Positions 25,937 to 35,149 of a stretch of DNA of 64,000 nucleotides are shown here, one piece after another. Position numbers and translations under genes: made by a program. Position 1 is the stretch's first letter; each line of letters opens with the position of its first letter. Origin of the DNA: Actinomycetes bacterium (GTDB taxonomy: Bacteria; Actinomycetota; Acidimicrobiia; Acidimicrobiales; RAAP-2); contig JAJZUS010000002.1 in NCBI GenBank assembly GCA_021848365.1, positions 248,001 to 312,000 on the forward strand. The letters are read 5' to 3'. Below the pieces are notes generated by a model, which saw only the letters and a program-made list of their open reading frames with translations, did no database searches and was not told where the DNA came from.

Positions 25937-27043
25937 GTGAGCGACAATCCCTTCGGCCCCCTCTTCGGCGACCTGGCGCGGCTCCTCGGTAACCAGGGGC
26001 CGGGCGCGTGGTTCGACACGGCCACCCAGCTGGCGACCTCCATCGCTCGAGGCGAGGACGGCGACCCGAATCCCGAGCCCCTCGAACGCCAGCGCCTCGA
26101 GGAGCTGACGCCCCTCGTGGCCCGTCACGTCGACGACCTCTTCGGAGTCGCCCGCGAGCCCGAGCTCATCGTCACCACTCGGGTCGGGCTCGCGACGGCC
26201 GCCCTCGCTCAGTGGCGTCCCCTCATCGAGCCGGCCCTCAACGCCGCCGTCCCCGAGATGGGGGGCGACCCGGCGTTCGCGCAGATGGCCCGTATCATGG
26301 GCCCGCTCTTCGCCGGGTTCCAGCTCGGATCGGCCGCCGGACACCTCACCGAGCGCGCGTGGTCCCTCGCCGTCATCCCGCTGCCCCGCCTCGACGACTC
26401 GTCGTGGCTCTGCGCCAACAACGCGGCGGCCTTCGCCGAGTCGTGGTCACTCACCCGTGACGAGGTCTACGTCTTCGCGCTCGCCCAGGAGTTCGCGGCC
26501 GCGACCATCCTCACGCGCCCCGGCACCGGCGACGCGCTGCGCGCCCTGCTCCTCGACACCGTGCGCGAAGCCCAGGCCGTCCAGGGAGACCTCCTCGGAC
26601 GGATCCAGGGGCTGTTCGCCGAGGGTGACCCGAGCCAGATGCTGTCCGATCCGGCGGCCCTGCTCGAGGGGATCGACCTCCCCGACGACAGCCCCGCGAC
26701 GCGGGCGATCAACGCGGCCACCGCGGCGCTGGGCGCCGTCTTCGAGCTGGCCGCACTCGAGGTCGCGACGCGACTCCTCGGACCACGCTCGGCACTCGCC
26801 GAAGCCGTCCGCCGTCACCGTCTCTCCGACGCCCGGGGCGAGGAGGCGGCCAGCGCCCTGTTCGGCATCGCGGCGCGGGGCGAGCACCTCGAGCGCGCGA
26901 GCGACTTCGCGAACCGGCTGGTCGCCACGCACGGTTTCGGGGCCTTCAGCGCGCTCCTGCGCGTGGACGGTCTGCCGAGCGACGACGAACTCGACGCGCC
27001 CGAACGCTGGTGGGAGCGGGTCTCGACGTCCCCGCTGGCCTGA
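25937..27043 (+). CDS. DUF2342-like (zinc metalloprotease family) protein without the metal-binding motif
   Basis: 368 residues starting 10 nt after the PDZ gene, so in one operon. The N-terminus NPFGPLFGDLARLLGNQGPG, the segment VARHVDDLFGV and the repeated helical organisation fit the actinobacterial DUF2342 proteins annotated as zinc-dependent metalloproteases. In that family a conserved E..H stretch follows the 'N-aaF' segment. Here that place reads NNAAAFAESWSLTRDEVYV then FALAQEFAAATIL, with no His. Enzyme activity is doubtful. Confidence 0.6.
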   Translation: MSDNPFGPLFGDLARLLGNQGPGAWFDTATQLATSIARGEDGDPNPEPLERQRLEELTPLVARHVDDLFGVAREPELIVTTRVGLATAALAQWRPLIEPALNAAVPEMGGDPAFAQMARIMGPLFAGFQLGSAAGHLTERAWSLAVIPLPRLDDSSWLCANNAAAFAESWSLTRDEVYVFALAQEFAAATILTRPGTGDALRALLLDTVREAQAVQGDLLGRIQGLFAEGDPSQMLSDPAALLEGIDLPDDSPATRAINAATAALGAVFELAALEVATRLLGPRSALAEAVRRHRLSDARGEEAASALFGIAARGEHLERASDFANRLVATHGFGAFSALLRVDGLPSDDELDAPERWWERVSTSPLA

Positions 27044-27328
27044 TCAGGCCGTCGTCTCGTCCTCGTAGTCGAGCACCCAGTCGACCTGCAGGTTCTCGCG
27101 CTCGGCGTCGCGACGGACGCGCTCCTGGTTACGGCGGAACTGGGGGTCGTGGGGCGGCAGGAAGCGCAGGCGGGCGTCGATGCGGTCCACGAAGGCCTGG
27201 ATCTGCTCCTCGTCGCCGAAGATCATCCGGCACTCCCAGTGGGGCGCGACGGGGCCGAGGTAGACCACCTGGACGTGGCCGACCGGGTCGACCACGATCG
27301 TTTCGTCACTCGTCGGGACCTGGGTCAC
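27044..27328 (-). CDS. Small hypothetical protein
   Basis: 94 residues from GTG 27328. It ends directly against the stop of the convergent DUF2342-like gene. The sequence is acidic and soluble (HVQVVYLGPVAPHWECRMIF, then EEQIQAFVDRIDARLRFLP) with a charged C-terminus. No family is recognised. It has the codon bias of the core genes. Confidence 0.6.
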   Translation of the reverse strand: MTQVPTSDETIVVDPVGHVQVVYLGPVAPHWECRMIFGDEEQIQAFVDRIDARLRFLPPHDPQFRRNQERVRRDAERENLQVDWVLDYEDETTA

Positions 27329-27458
27329 GGCGCTCCTCTCGTCCGAGACAGTCTACCGGGGCGCCGTCGGAGGACACCCATGAGATTCTCACCCTCCATT
27401 TACCGTTCCGTTAGGTTCCAGTCGCTACGCTGAGCCCTAGTTGGTGGGGAGGTAGCCC

Positions 27459-27704
27459 ATGGGAACCGAATGGATGGCCGACGGCAAGTGCCGCGAGTAC
27501 CCCGCGGCGGTCTTCTTCCCCCGCGACGGTTTGGGGGTCATCAAGGCCCAGCGGATCTGCGCGACCTGCCCCGTCGCGGACCAGTGCCTGGAGTACGCGC
27601 TCGACAACCACGTGGACCACGGGGTGTGGGGCGGCAAGAGCGAGCGGGAGCGTCGCCGCCTCCAGCGGGTGCGCCGCCGCTCACTGACGCGCGATCCCTC
27701 GTGA
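27459..27704 (+). CDS. WhiB-family iron-sulfur transcription factor (first copy)
   Basis: 81 residues from ATG 27459 with GGGGAGG 6 nt upstream. Four cysteines bind the [4Fe-4S] cluster: one in GKC near residue 11, two in CATCPV, one in DQCLEYAL. The G(V/I)WGG turn and the basic C-terminus (SERERRRLQRVRRRS) complete the family. WhiB proteins work with the sigma factor to control development, redox or antibiotic response. The gene is 1 nt from the formimidoyltransferase gene, so both may be cotranscribed. Confidence 0.93.
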   Translation: MGTEWMADGKCREYPAAVFFPRDGLGVIKAQRICATCPVADQCLEYALDNHVDHGVWGGKSERERRRLQRVRRRSLTRDPS

Positions 27705-27705
27705 C

Positions 27706-28524
27706 GTGTTCGAATGCGTCGTCAACATCGCCGAGGGGCGTGACCAGGACGTCCTCGATCACCTGAGCGCGGCCGCGGGAGCGTCCCTCCGGGACCGCCA
27801 CGCCGATCCCTGGCACCACCGCAGCGTGTTCACCCTCATCGACGAACCCCCGGCCCTCGCCACCGCGGTGCGCGAGCTCGCGAGCGCCGCCTACGAGCGC
27901 ATTGACCTCCGTCGCCACCACGGCGTCCACCCCCGCATCGGCGTCGTCGACGTGGTGCCCTTCGTCGCCCTCGATCCCGCGCGCGCGAGCGAGGCCTGCG
28001 CGCTGCGCGACGAGATGGCCGAGTGGCTCGCCACTCGGTTCGACGTCCCCGTCTTCCTCTACGGACCGGTGGGGGACGGCGAGCGTACGCTGCCCGACAT
28101 CCGCCGTGACGCCTTCGCGCGTCGGGGGCCCGACGTCGGGCCCCCGCAACCCCGTCCGGAGCGCGGGGCGTCGGCCGTGGGATGCCGCGGGCTGCTCGTC
28201 GCGTGGAACGTGTGGCTCGGCGAGGTCACCCTGGCCGAGGCGCGGGCCATCGCCCACGCCGTGCGAGGGCCGGCGGTGCGATCCCTCGCCTTCCCGGTCG
28301 GCGAGTCGGTCCAGGTCAGCTGCAACCTCATCGACCCCCTGCGCGTGGGTCCCTCGACCGTCTACGACGCGGTGGCCGCGGCCCTGCCCCGATCGGGCGT
28401 GATCGAGCGGTCCGAACTCGTGGGTCTCGCCCCGAGGGCCCTCCTAGAGCGCGAGCCCCGCGAGCGCTGGGACGAACTCGACCTCTCCCCGGAGCGGACG
28501 ATCGAGGCCCGGACCGGCCTCTAG
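27706..28524 (+). CDS. ftcD: Glutamate formimidoyltransferase (formiminotransferase domain)
   Basis: 272 residues from GTG 27706. Family motifs are present: ECVVNIAEGRD at the start, then HHRSVFTLIDEP, HHGVHPRIGVVDVVPF and YGPVGDGERTLPDIRRDAF. The enzyme moves the formimino group of N-formimino-L-glutamate to tetrahydrofolate. The cyclodeaminase half of the bifunctional enzyme is absent. It fits as an alternative last step of histidine breakdown, whose other genes lie at 32-37 kb. It ends overlapping the stop of the convergent whiB gene. Confidence 0.85.
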   Translation: MFECVVNIAEGRDQDVLDHLSAAAGASLRDRHADPWHHRSVFTLIDEPPALATAVRELASAAYERIDLRRHHGVHPRIGVVDVVPFVALDPARASEACALRDEMAEWLATRFDVPVFLYGPVGDGERTLPDIRRDAFARRGPDVGPPQPRPERGASAVGCRGLLVAWNVWLGEVTLAEARAIAHAVRGPAVRSLAFPVGESVQVSCNLIDPLRVGPSTVYDAVAAALPRSGVIERSELVGLAPRALLEREPRERWDELDLSPERTIEARTGL

Positions 28525-28796
28525 CTCGCCTGGGCCCGGCGCTCGATGGCGCGGGCCCGGCGCAGCCGGCGCCGCTCGCGTTCGCTCATCCCACCCCAGA
28601 TCCCGAACTTCTCGCCGTTCTCGAGCGCGTACTCCAGGCACTCCTCGCGCACCACGCAGCCGCGGCACACTTCCTTCGCCTCGCGAGTCGAGGCCCCGCG
28701 CTCGGGGAAAAACAGGTCGGGGTCGACGCCCATGCAGTTCGACCGGGCCTGCCAGCCGCGATCTTCCTGGCCGCTCAGCAGCTCGATGATCTCCAC
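28521..28796 (-). CDS. WhiB-family transcription factor (second copy, WhiB2-like)
   Basis: 91 residues from ATG 28796. The cluster cysteines are in ARSNCMG, CRGCVVREECLEYAL; dPDLFFPERG and FGIWGGMSERERRRLRR are very close to the WhiB2/WhmD group that controls septation. It differs clearly from the copy at 27.5 kb, so they are paralogues and not a recent duplication. A palindrome lies in its upstream region. Confidence 0.93.
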   Translation of the reverse strand: MEIIELLSGQEDRGWQARSNCMGVDPDLFFPERGASTREAKEVCRGCVVREECLEYALENGEKFGIWGGMSERERRRLRRARAIERRAQAS

Positions 28797-28825
28797 GTCG
28801 CTCCCCTCGACCGGTACCGCACCGG

Positions 28826-28835
28826 TGTAATTACA
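28826..28835. promoter_or_regulatory. AT-rich palindrome upstream of the second whiB
   Basis: TGTAATTACA is a perfect 10-bp palindrome 30 bp upstream of the whiB ATG, in otherwise GC-rich DNA. It could be an operator or contain a -10 element (TAATTA). No good -35 is seen at the right distance. Confidence 0.4.
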
Positions 28836-28878
28836 ACGGTGTCATTGTGCCGGGTCGGCGCGAAAAAAGCAAATGGAA

Positions 28879-30867
28879 TCAACCGGCGCGGCGCCAGCGC
28901 ACGAAGTCGTCGAGCACGTAGCGGCCGAGGTCGTCGACGTCCACGTAGAAGGTCCTCCCGGAGTTGACCCGGGCGATCTGCTCGACGAAGGGGAACTGAC
29001 TGCGCTCGATGTCGAGGGCGAAGGTGTTGATGACGATGCCGGCCCGCGTGCAGCGCAGCACCTCGGCCATCGTGCGCTCGAGCGTCTCGCGTACCGGGGG
29101 CCACGAGAAGAAGGGCGTCCCGTCGGCCTCGAGGTGCGCGGTGGGCTCCCCGTCGGTCACCACCACGATCTGACGCTCCCCGCGCTGGTGGCGCAGGAGG
29201 TGACGCGACAGGGCGAGCGCGTGCTGGAGGTTGGTGCCGTAGTTGTAGTCGATGGTGAGGGCGGGCACGTCCTCGACGCGCAGCTCGCGCGCCGTCTCGC
29301 CGAAGCCCACGACCGCGATGAAGTCCCGCGGGTAGCTCGTGCGGATCAGCTGGGTGAGGGCGAGCAGGACCTTCTTCGCCGGCACCAGGTTGCCGCGCAT
29401 CGCCATGGAGAGGGAGAGGTCGATCGCGAGCACGGTGGACGCTCGCCGGGTCGACTCGTACTCCTCGACCTCGAAGTCCTCGGGCGCCAGCCGCAGCGGC
29501 GTCCCGGGGCCCTGGCGCGAGAGGGCGTTGCGCAGGGTGCGGCCCAGGTGCAGCCGCAGCGGCTCTCCGGGCTCCCAGGGACGCGCCGTCTCCTCGCGGT
29601 CGCCGCCCGAGCCCCGGGAGTCCTCGCGGTGCCCGCCGGGCAGGGGGTTCTCACGCAGTCGCGTGAAGAGGTCCGCGAGGGCGCGCGACCCGATGGCCCG
29701 CACCCCCTTCGCCGAGAGGGTCAGCTGCCCTCCCTCGCGCTCGACGAACCCCTGGTCGCGCAGGGCCCGCAACGCGCGCTGCAGCCGATCGACCTGGAGG
29801 GCCGCGTCGGGCCCGAGGTGGCGGCGCACCGACTCGAGGTCGACCTCGGGCAGGGCGGCCGCCCCGCCGCGACCGAGGACGTCCTCCAGTCGCGCGAGCT
29901 CGGCGAGGTCGGCCGCGGCGCGTGTCGCGTCGGCGAAGCCGCCCGACCCGTCGCCGCGCAGCCGGGCCGCCCCGTGCCAGTCGAGGTCGGGCGTCGCCTG
30001 GCGCAGGTTCGCGCTGAGGCGGTGCATGGAGAAGGCGAGGTCCATGTCGCCGAGCAGACGCTCCATGAGGTCGCGCAGCTCCCCCTGCTGGGAGCCGGAC
30101 AGGGACTGGAACATCGCCTCGGCGGCGGCCGCGCGCTGGGCCAGCTGCGCGACCACGTCCTCCAGGCTCCGCGCCCCGGGGAAGTGCGCACCGAAGCGCT
30201 CCATGAACTGGTCGAAGCTCGGATCGAGCGGCTCACCGCGGCGCTGCTGCTCGAGCATCGTCGAGAGGGCGTCCATCATCTCGCGCATCTCGGCGAGGGC
30301 CGCCGGGTCGGGGTTCGCCAGGGACTCCCGACTCGACTCGAAGAAGGTGGCCAGGGTCTCCGCCCGCAGCTCCTCGACGAGGGTCGCGAACTCCTCCGCC
30401 GCCTCACTGGAGACGAAGTCGTAGTTCGCGAGGCCCTCGATCCGGGGTCCCAGCCGATCGTCGAGCAGGTCGCGTTGGAGCCGCTGGTGGTCCACGAACT
30501 CCCGGGTCACCTCGTCGCGTCGCTCGTCGCCCGACGAGTGCGCCTCCTCGAGGAGATCGTCGAGGGCGGACTCCTCGCGCTCCTCGATCGCGGCCAGCCG
30601 CTCCCGGTAGCGCTCGAGGGTCGCGTCGGGATTGGCCGATCGCTCGATCTCCTCCCGACGACGACGCACGCGCTCGCGCAGGCCGCCCAGCCCCTCGACG
30701 CGCGTTCCCTCGCGGGTGGTGAAGCCCTGGCGCAGCAGACGCTCGAGAGCCGCCTCGAGGTCGCCACTCTCGAGCAGGTCGTCGCTCAGGGCCGCGAGGA
30801 CCTCGGTCGCGTCGAGGTCGTCGAAGTCGTCGTCCCCCGGGCGCCGGAACCCGTAGCGGACCGGCAC
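28879..30867 (-). CDS. VWA-domain protein, partner of the upstream AAA+ ATPase
   Basis: 662 residues from GTG 30867, which overlaps the ATPase stop by one base (TAGTG). Residues ~1-470 are acidic and helical with many Glu/Arg coiled segments. The C-terminal ~200 residues form a von Willebrand A domain with a full MIDAS: DLSLS near residue 480, then VVGFGETARE and VVTDGEPTAH near 570. MoxR-type AAA+ ATPases and VWA proteins act together to insert metals or remodel complexes. Its substrate is not known. Confidence 0.88.
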   Translation of the reverse strand: MPVRYGFRRPGDDDFDDLDATEVLAALSDDLLESGDLEAALERLLRQGFTTREGTRVEGLGGLRERVRRRREEIERSANPDATLERYRERLAAIEEREESALDDLLEEAHSSGDERRDEVTREFVDHQRLQRDLLDDRLGPRIEGLANYDFVSSEAAEEFATLVEELRAETLATFFESSRESLANPDPAALAEMREMMDALSTMLEQQRRGEPLDPSFDQFMERFGAHFPGARSLEDVVAQLAQRAAAAEAMFQSLSGSQQGELRDLMERLLGDMDLAFSMHRLSANLRQATPDLDWHGAARLRGDGSGGFADATRAAADLAELARLEDVLGRGGAAALPEVDLESVRRHLGPDAALQVDRLQRALRALRDQGFVEREGGQLTLSAKGVRAIGSRALADLFTRLRENPLPGGHREDSRGSGGDREETARPWEPGEPLRLHLGRTLRNALSRQGPGTPLRLAPEDFEVEEYESTRRASTVLAIDLSLSMAMRGNLVPAKKVLLALTQLIRTSYPRDFIAVVGFGETARELRVEDVPALTIDYNYGTNLQHALALSRHLLRHQRGERQIVVVTDGEPTAHLEADGTPFFSWPPVRETLERTMAEVLRCTRAGIVINTFALDIERSQFPFVEQIARVNSGRTFYVDVDDLGRYVLDDFVRWRRAG

Positions 30868-32291
30868 TACCGACCCCGGGAGCGGTAGAGGGCGCGCGGC
30901 CCGGCCGCGTCCTTCGCCAGGCGCTTGGTGAGGTAGAGGCCCTCGAGGACGAACTCGAGCGCGCTGGCGCGCTCCCCCGGCCCGGCGTCGGGACCGACGA
31001 CGCGCTCGACCGCGTGGGCGAGCGCCGGCATCGCGGCGAGGGTCGCCGCGTAGTCGGCGTCGGGGAGGTCGTCACCGGTGTGGACGACCACCTCGTCCGC
31101 GAAGGCCGCGACGATCTGACCGGCCTCCTCGAGCACGACGTGCTCGGTGAAGGACTGTCGCACGGCGAGGGCCACCAGCGCCGAGATCACCTCGGCGACG
31201 TCGTGGTCCTCGATCGCCTCGAGCTCGATCTTGCCCTGCGTCGAGGGGACGACGGCGGCCAGGTCGCTCACGCGCGGCACCACGGTCTCGTCGCCCGCCC
31301 GCAGGGACCGGCGCGTCGCACTCGCGACGACCGTCTCGTAGTTGGCGATCGAGAGACGCACCGAGACCCCCGAGCGCTGGCTGATGGCGTGGCTCGAGCG
31401 CGCCACGTGACTCACGCGGGCGATCACGTCCTCGATGAACCACGGCACGACGACCGGCCGGTCCAGCGGCATCGGTCGCGCCTCGCGACGCACGATGGCG
31501 ATCTCGGTGGAGACCTCGTAGGGGTAGTGGGTGCGGATCTGGGAGCCGAAGCGGTCCTTCAGGGGCGTGATCAGCCGTCCCCGGTTCGTGTAGTCCTCGG
31601 GGTTCGCCGTCGCCACGACGACGAGGTCCAGGTCCAGGCGCACCAGGTGACCCCGGATCTGGACGTCACGCTCCTCCAGCACGTTGAGCAGGCCCACCTG
31701 GATCCGCTCGGAGAGGTCGGGCAGCTCGTTGATCGCGAAGAGCCCACGGTTCGACTTGGGCACGAGGCCGTAGGAGAGGGCGCGCGGGTCGTCGAGGTAG
31801 AGGCCACCGGCGACCTTGATCGGGTCGACCTCACCGATCAGGTCGGCCATCGAGGTGTCGGGGGTCGCGAGCTTCTCGGCGAAGCGCTCCGAGCGGTGCA
31901 CCCAGGCGATCGGGGTCTCGTCGCCCCGTTCGGCGACGAGGTCGCGCCCGTAGGGCGAGATCGGGGCGAACGGGTCGTCGCGCACCTCGCTGCCGGCGAC
32001 CACCGGCAACCACTCGTCGAGCAGTTCCACGAGCGCGCGGATCAGGCGCGTCTTCGCCTGCCCCCGCTCACCCAGCAGGATGACGTCGTGGCCGGCGAGC
32101 AGGGCCGTCTCCAGCTGCGGCAGGACCGTGTCCTCGTAGCCGAGGACCTCGGCGGTGAGGGGCTGACCGGCGGCGAGGCGGGCCTCCAGGTTCTCGCGCA
32201 ACTCGTCGCGCACCGAGCGCGACCGGTACCCGGCGGCGCGCAGCTCGCCGAGCGTGGTGGGCCGGGGTGTCCCGGCGGCGTGTTCGCTCAT
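30867..32291 (-). CDS. MoxR/magnesium chelatase-like AAA+ ATPase
   Basis: 474 residues from ATG 32291, overlapping the hutI stop as ATGA. Walker A is GERGQAKT (74-81). The Walker B region is GLFAINELPDL, where the usual second Asp is Asn. Sensor-1 (VVVATANPEDYTNRG) and the arginine-finger region (LKDRFGSQIRTHYP) are present. The C-terminal half adds the lid and a helical tail. The family pairs with VWA proteins, as here, to assemble or activate enzymes. Confidence 0.88.
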   Translation of the reverse strand: MSEHAAGTPRPTTLGELRAAGYRSRSVRDELRENLEARLAAGQPLTAEVLGYEDTVLPQLETALLAGHDVILLGERGQAKTRLIRALVELLDEWLPVVAGSEVRDDPFAPISPYGRDLVAERGDETPIAWVHRSERFAEKLATPDTSMADLIGEVDPIKVAGGLYLDDPRALSYGLVPKSNRGLFAINELPDLSERIQVGLLNVLEERDVQIRGHLVRLDLDLVVVATANPEDYTNRGRLITPLKDRFGSQIRTHYPYEVSTEIAIVRREARPMPLDRPVVVPWFIEDVIARVSHVARSSHAISQRSGVSVRLSIANYETVVASATRRSLRAGDETVVPRVSDLAAVVPSTQGKIELEAIEDHDVAEVISALVALAVRQSFTEHVVLEEAGQIVAAFADEVVVHTGDDLPDADYAATLAAMPALAHAVERVVGPDAGPGERASALEFVLEGLYLTKRLAKDAAGPRALYRSRGR

Positions 32292-33484
32292 AGGGGCACT
32301 GTACGGGCCGCGGCGGCGCCGTCAGCCGCCACCCCGCCCCGCAGGGAGCGGGCCACCAGGGCCTCCCCCGGTCGGTAGGCGAGGTGCGCCACGCGCGGAG
32401 CGTCGAGAACCGAGAGGTCGGCCCGCGCCCCGGGCGCCAGGTGCCCGACGTCGCGGCGCGCGAGGGCCCGCGCGCCGCCGAGCGTCGCCGCGAGCACCGC
32501 CTCGTCGACGCTGAGGCCCATCTCGCGCACCGCGAGCGCGATGACGAAGGGCATGCTCGTCACGTAGCTGGTTCCGGGGTTGCAGTCGGTCGCCAGGGCG
32601 ATGGTGGCCCCGGCGTCGAGGAGTCGTCGAGCCGGCGCGTACGCACTGCGCGTCGAGAACTCCGCCCCCGGCACGAGCGTGGCGACGGTCGAGGACCCCG
32701 CGAGGGCCGCCACGTCCTCGTCGTCGAGGTGCGTGCAGTGGTCGACGCTCTGCGCCCCCAGCTCGACGGCGAGCCGCACCCCGGGCCCCGGGGCGATCTG
32801 ATTGCCGTGCAGCCGAAGACCGAGTCCCGCCGCGCGGGCGGCGAGCAGGATCACTCGGGCCTCGTCGGCGTCGAAGGCACCGCGGTCGCAGAAGACGTCG
32901 GCCCACTGGACGTGGGGGGCGCAGGCCGCGAGCATCGGCCCGCGCACGAGGTCGACGTAGGCCGCGCGGTCCGCCGCGAACTCGGCCGGCACGACGTGGG
33001 CGCCGAGGAAGGTCGCCGCGTCGGCGACCTCGGCCGAGATCTCGCAGAGCCGGATCTCGCCCACGAGGTCGAGGGCGTAGCCGGACTTCGCCTCGACGGT
33101 CGTCGTGCCGTTCGCGCGCATCGCCGCGCGGCGTCGGTGAGCGTCGCGGCGCAGGTCGGAGGACGTGGCGGAGCGCGTCGCGCGCACCGTGCGCATGATG
33201 CCGCCGCCGTCGTAGCGCTCCCCCGCGAGACGCGCCTCGAACTCGTCGCTGCGCTCGCCGGCGAAGACGAGGTGGGTATGGCTGTCGACGAAGCCGGGCA
33301 CGACCGCCGCCCCCGCCACGTCGACCGACTCGTCCGCCGCGGGACAGTCGGCGTCGTCACCCACCCAGGCGACGAGTCCCTCGTCGACGACCAGGGCTGC
33401 GCGGCGGCGCCGCCCGACCGGCCCGTCGCCCCACGCGGGGTCGTTGGTCAGCAGTTCACCGATGCCACGCAGTGCGAGGCTCAC
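32288..33484 (-). CDS. hutI: Imidazolonepropionase
   Basis: 398 residues. The start is GTG 33484, overlapping the hutU stop as GTGA; longer forms only add sequence from hutU. The amidohydrolase metal site is visible: [12 protein letters not shown], the GAHVVPAEF segment, RLHGNQ and [10 protein letters not shown]. The enzyme hydrolyses 4-imidazolone-5-propanoate to N-formimino-L-glutamate, the third step of histidine degradation. It lies between hutU and the AAA+/VWA pair. Confidence 0.95.
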   Translation of the reverse strand: MSLALRGIGELLTNDPAWGDGPVGRRRRAALVVDEGLVAWVGDDADCPAADESVDVAGAAVVPGFVDSHTHLVFAGERSDEFEARLAGERYDGGGIMRTVRATRSATSSDLRRDAHRRRAAMRANGTTTVEAKSGYALDLVGEIRLCEISAEVADAATFLGAHVVPAEFAADRAAYVDLVRGPMLAACAPHVQWADVFCDRGAFDADEARVILLAARAAGLGLRLHGNQIAPGPGVRLAVELGAQSVDHCTHLDDEDVAALAGSSTVATLVPGAEFSTRSAYAPARRLLDAGATIALATDCNPGTSYVTSMPFVIALAVREMGLSVDEAVLAATLGGARALARRDVGHLAPGARADLSVLDAPRVAHLAYRPGEALVARSLRGGVAADGAAAARTVPL

Positions 33485-35139
33485 GCGCCCTCGCGCATCG
33501 GGATGCGCACCCCTCGCTCGGCCGCGGTCTGCTCGGCGATCTCGTAGCCCGCGTCGACGTGACGGATCACCCCCATGCCGGGGTCGTTCGTGAGCACCCG
33601 GGCCAGCTTCTCCGCCGCGAGGGGCGTGCCGTCGGCCACGCAGACCTGCCCCGCGTGGATCGAGCGCCCGATGCCGACGCCGCCGCCGTGGTGGATCGAG
33701 ACCCACGAGGCCCCCGAGGCCGTGTTGACGAGGGCGTTGAGGAGCGGCCAGTCGGCGATCGCGTCCGATCCGTCGAGCATCGCCTCGGTCTCCCGGTAGG
33801 GGGAGGCGACCGAGCCGCTGTCGAGGTGGTCACGACCGATCACGATGGGCGCCGCGACCTCTCCGCGGGCCACCAGGTCGTTGAAGGCGGTCCCGGCCTG
33901 GTCGCGCTCGCCGTAGCCGAGCCAGCAGATGCGCGCGGGTAGCCCCTGGAAGGCGACCTTCTCCTCGGCCTTCCGGATCCAGCGCGCCAGCGGCTCGTTG
34001 TCCGGGAAGAGCTCCAGGACCGCGCGATCGGTGCGGGCGATGTCCGCGGGATCGCCCGAGAGGGCCGCCCAGCGGAACGGGCCCTTGCCCTCGCAGAAGA
34101 GGGGGCGGATGTAGGCGGGCACGAAGCCGGGGAACTCGAAGGCGCGCCCGTAGCCGCCGAGGGCCGCCTCCCCGCGGATCGAGTTGCCGTAGTCGAAGAC
34201 CTCGGCGCCGGCGTCCATGAAGCCGACCATGGCCTCGACGTGGCGCGCCATGGCCTGGCGGGCCCGGTCGGTGAACTCCTCGGGCTTCTTCTCCGCGTAG
34301 TCGTGCCAGTCCCCGAGATCGATGCCTTCGGGCAGGTAGGAGAGCGGGTCGTGGGCCGAGGTCTGGTCGGTCACGATGTCGACCTCCACCCCCCGGCGCA
34401 GGATCTCGGGCACCAGCGTCGCGGCGTTGCCCACGAGGCCCACCGAGAGGGGCGTCCGGGCGGCCTTCGCCGCGAGGACCCGCGCGAGGGCACCGTCGAG
34501 GTCGCTCGTCCACTCGTCGAGGTAGCGCTGCTCGACGCGGCGCGCCAGGCGCGACGGGTCGACGTCGATGCAGAGGCAGACCCCGTCGTTCATCGTCACC
34601 GCGAGGGGCTGGGCCCCGCCCATGCCCCCGGCGCCGGCCGTCAGCGTGAGCGTGCCGGCGAGGGTTCCCCCGAAGCGCTTCTCCGCGACGGCGGCGAAGG
34701 TCTCGTAGGTCCCCTGCAGGATGCCCTGGGTGCCGATGTAGATCCACGACCCGGCCGTCATCTGTCCGTACATCGTGAGCCCCAGGGCCTCGAGGCGACG
34801 GAATTCGGGCCACGTCGCCCAGTCCCCCACCAGGTTCGAGTTCGCGATGAGCACACGCGGAGCCCACTCGTGGGTCCGAAAGACCCCCACGGGTCGACCG
34901 GACTGGACGAGCATCGTCTCGTCGGGCCCGAGGGTCGTGAGCGTGCGCACCAGGGCGTCGAAGCTGCGCCAGTCGCGCGCCGCCCGTCCCGTGCCGCCGT
35001 AGACGACGAGGTCGTCGGGCCGCTCCGCGACCTCGGGGTCGAGGTTGTTCTGGAGCATGCGCAGCGCGGCCTCCTGGGGCCAGCCCCGCGCGCTCAGCTG
35101 GGTCCCGCGCGGCGAGCGCACCGGTCGAGCTCCCTCCAT
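33481..35139 (-). CDS. hutU: Urocanate hydratase
   Basis: 552 residues, the usual length. ATG 35139 has an excellent Shine-Dalgarno (AAGGAGG); the in-frame extension upstream is not used. Family motifs: [25 protein letters not shown], the NAD-binding [12 protein letters not shown] and [13 protein letters not shown] with the conserved Cys. It converts urocanate to imidazolonepropionate using tightly bound NAD. It follows hutH by 10 nt. Confidence 0.97.
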   Translation of the reverse strand: MEGARPVRSPRGTQLSARGWPQEAALRMLQNNLDPEVAERPDDLVVYGGTGRAARDWRSFDALVRTLTTLGPDETMLVQSGRPVGVFRTHEWAPRVLIANSNLVGDWATWPEFRRLEALGLTMYGQMTAGSWIYIGTQGILQGTYETFAAVAEKRFGGTLAGTLTLTAGAGGMGGAQPLAVTMNDGVCLCIDVDPSRLARRVEQRYLDEWTSDLDGALARVLAAKAARTPLSVGLVGNAATLVPEILRRGVEVDIVTDQTSAHDPLSYLPEGIDLGDWHDYAEKKPEEFTDRARQAMARHVEAMVGFMDAGAEVFDYGNSIRGEAALGGYGRAFEFPGFVPAYIRPLFCEGKGPFRWAALSGDPADIARTDRAVLELFPDNEPLARWIRKAEEKVAFQGLPARICWLGYGERDQAGTAFNDLVARGEVAAPIVIGRDHLDSGSVASPYRETEAMLDGSDAIADWPLLNALVNTASGASWVSIHHGGGVGIGRSIHAGQVCVADGTPLAAEKLARVLTNDPGMGVIRHVDAGYEIAEQTAAERGVRIPMREGA

Positions 35140-35149
35140 GGATTCCTCC

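Noticed and set aside
28838-28878. T6 run after the VWA gene as intrinsic terminator
   Set aside because: No stable stem directly before the T-run.
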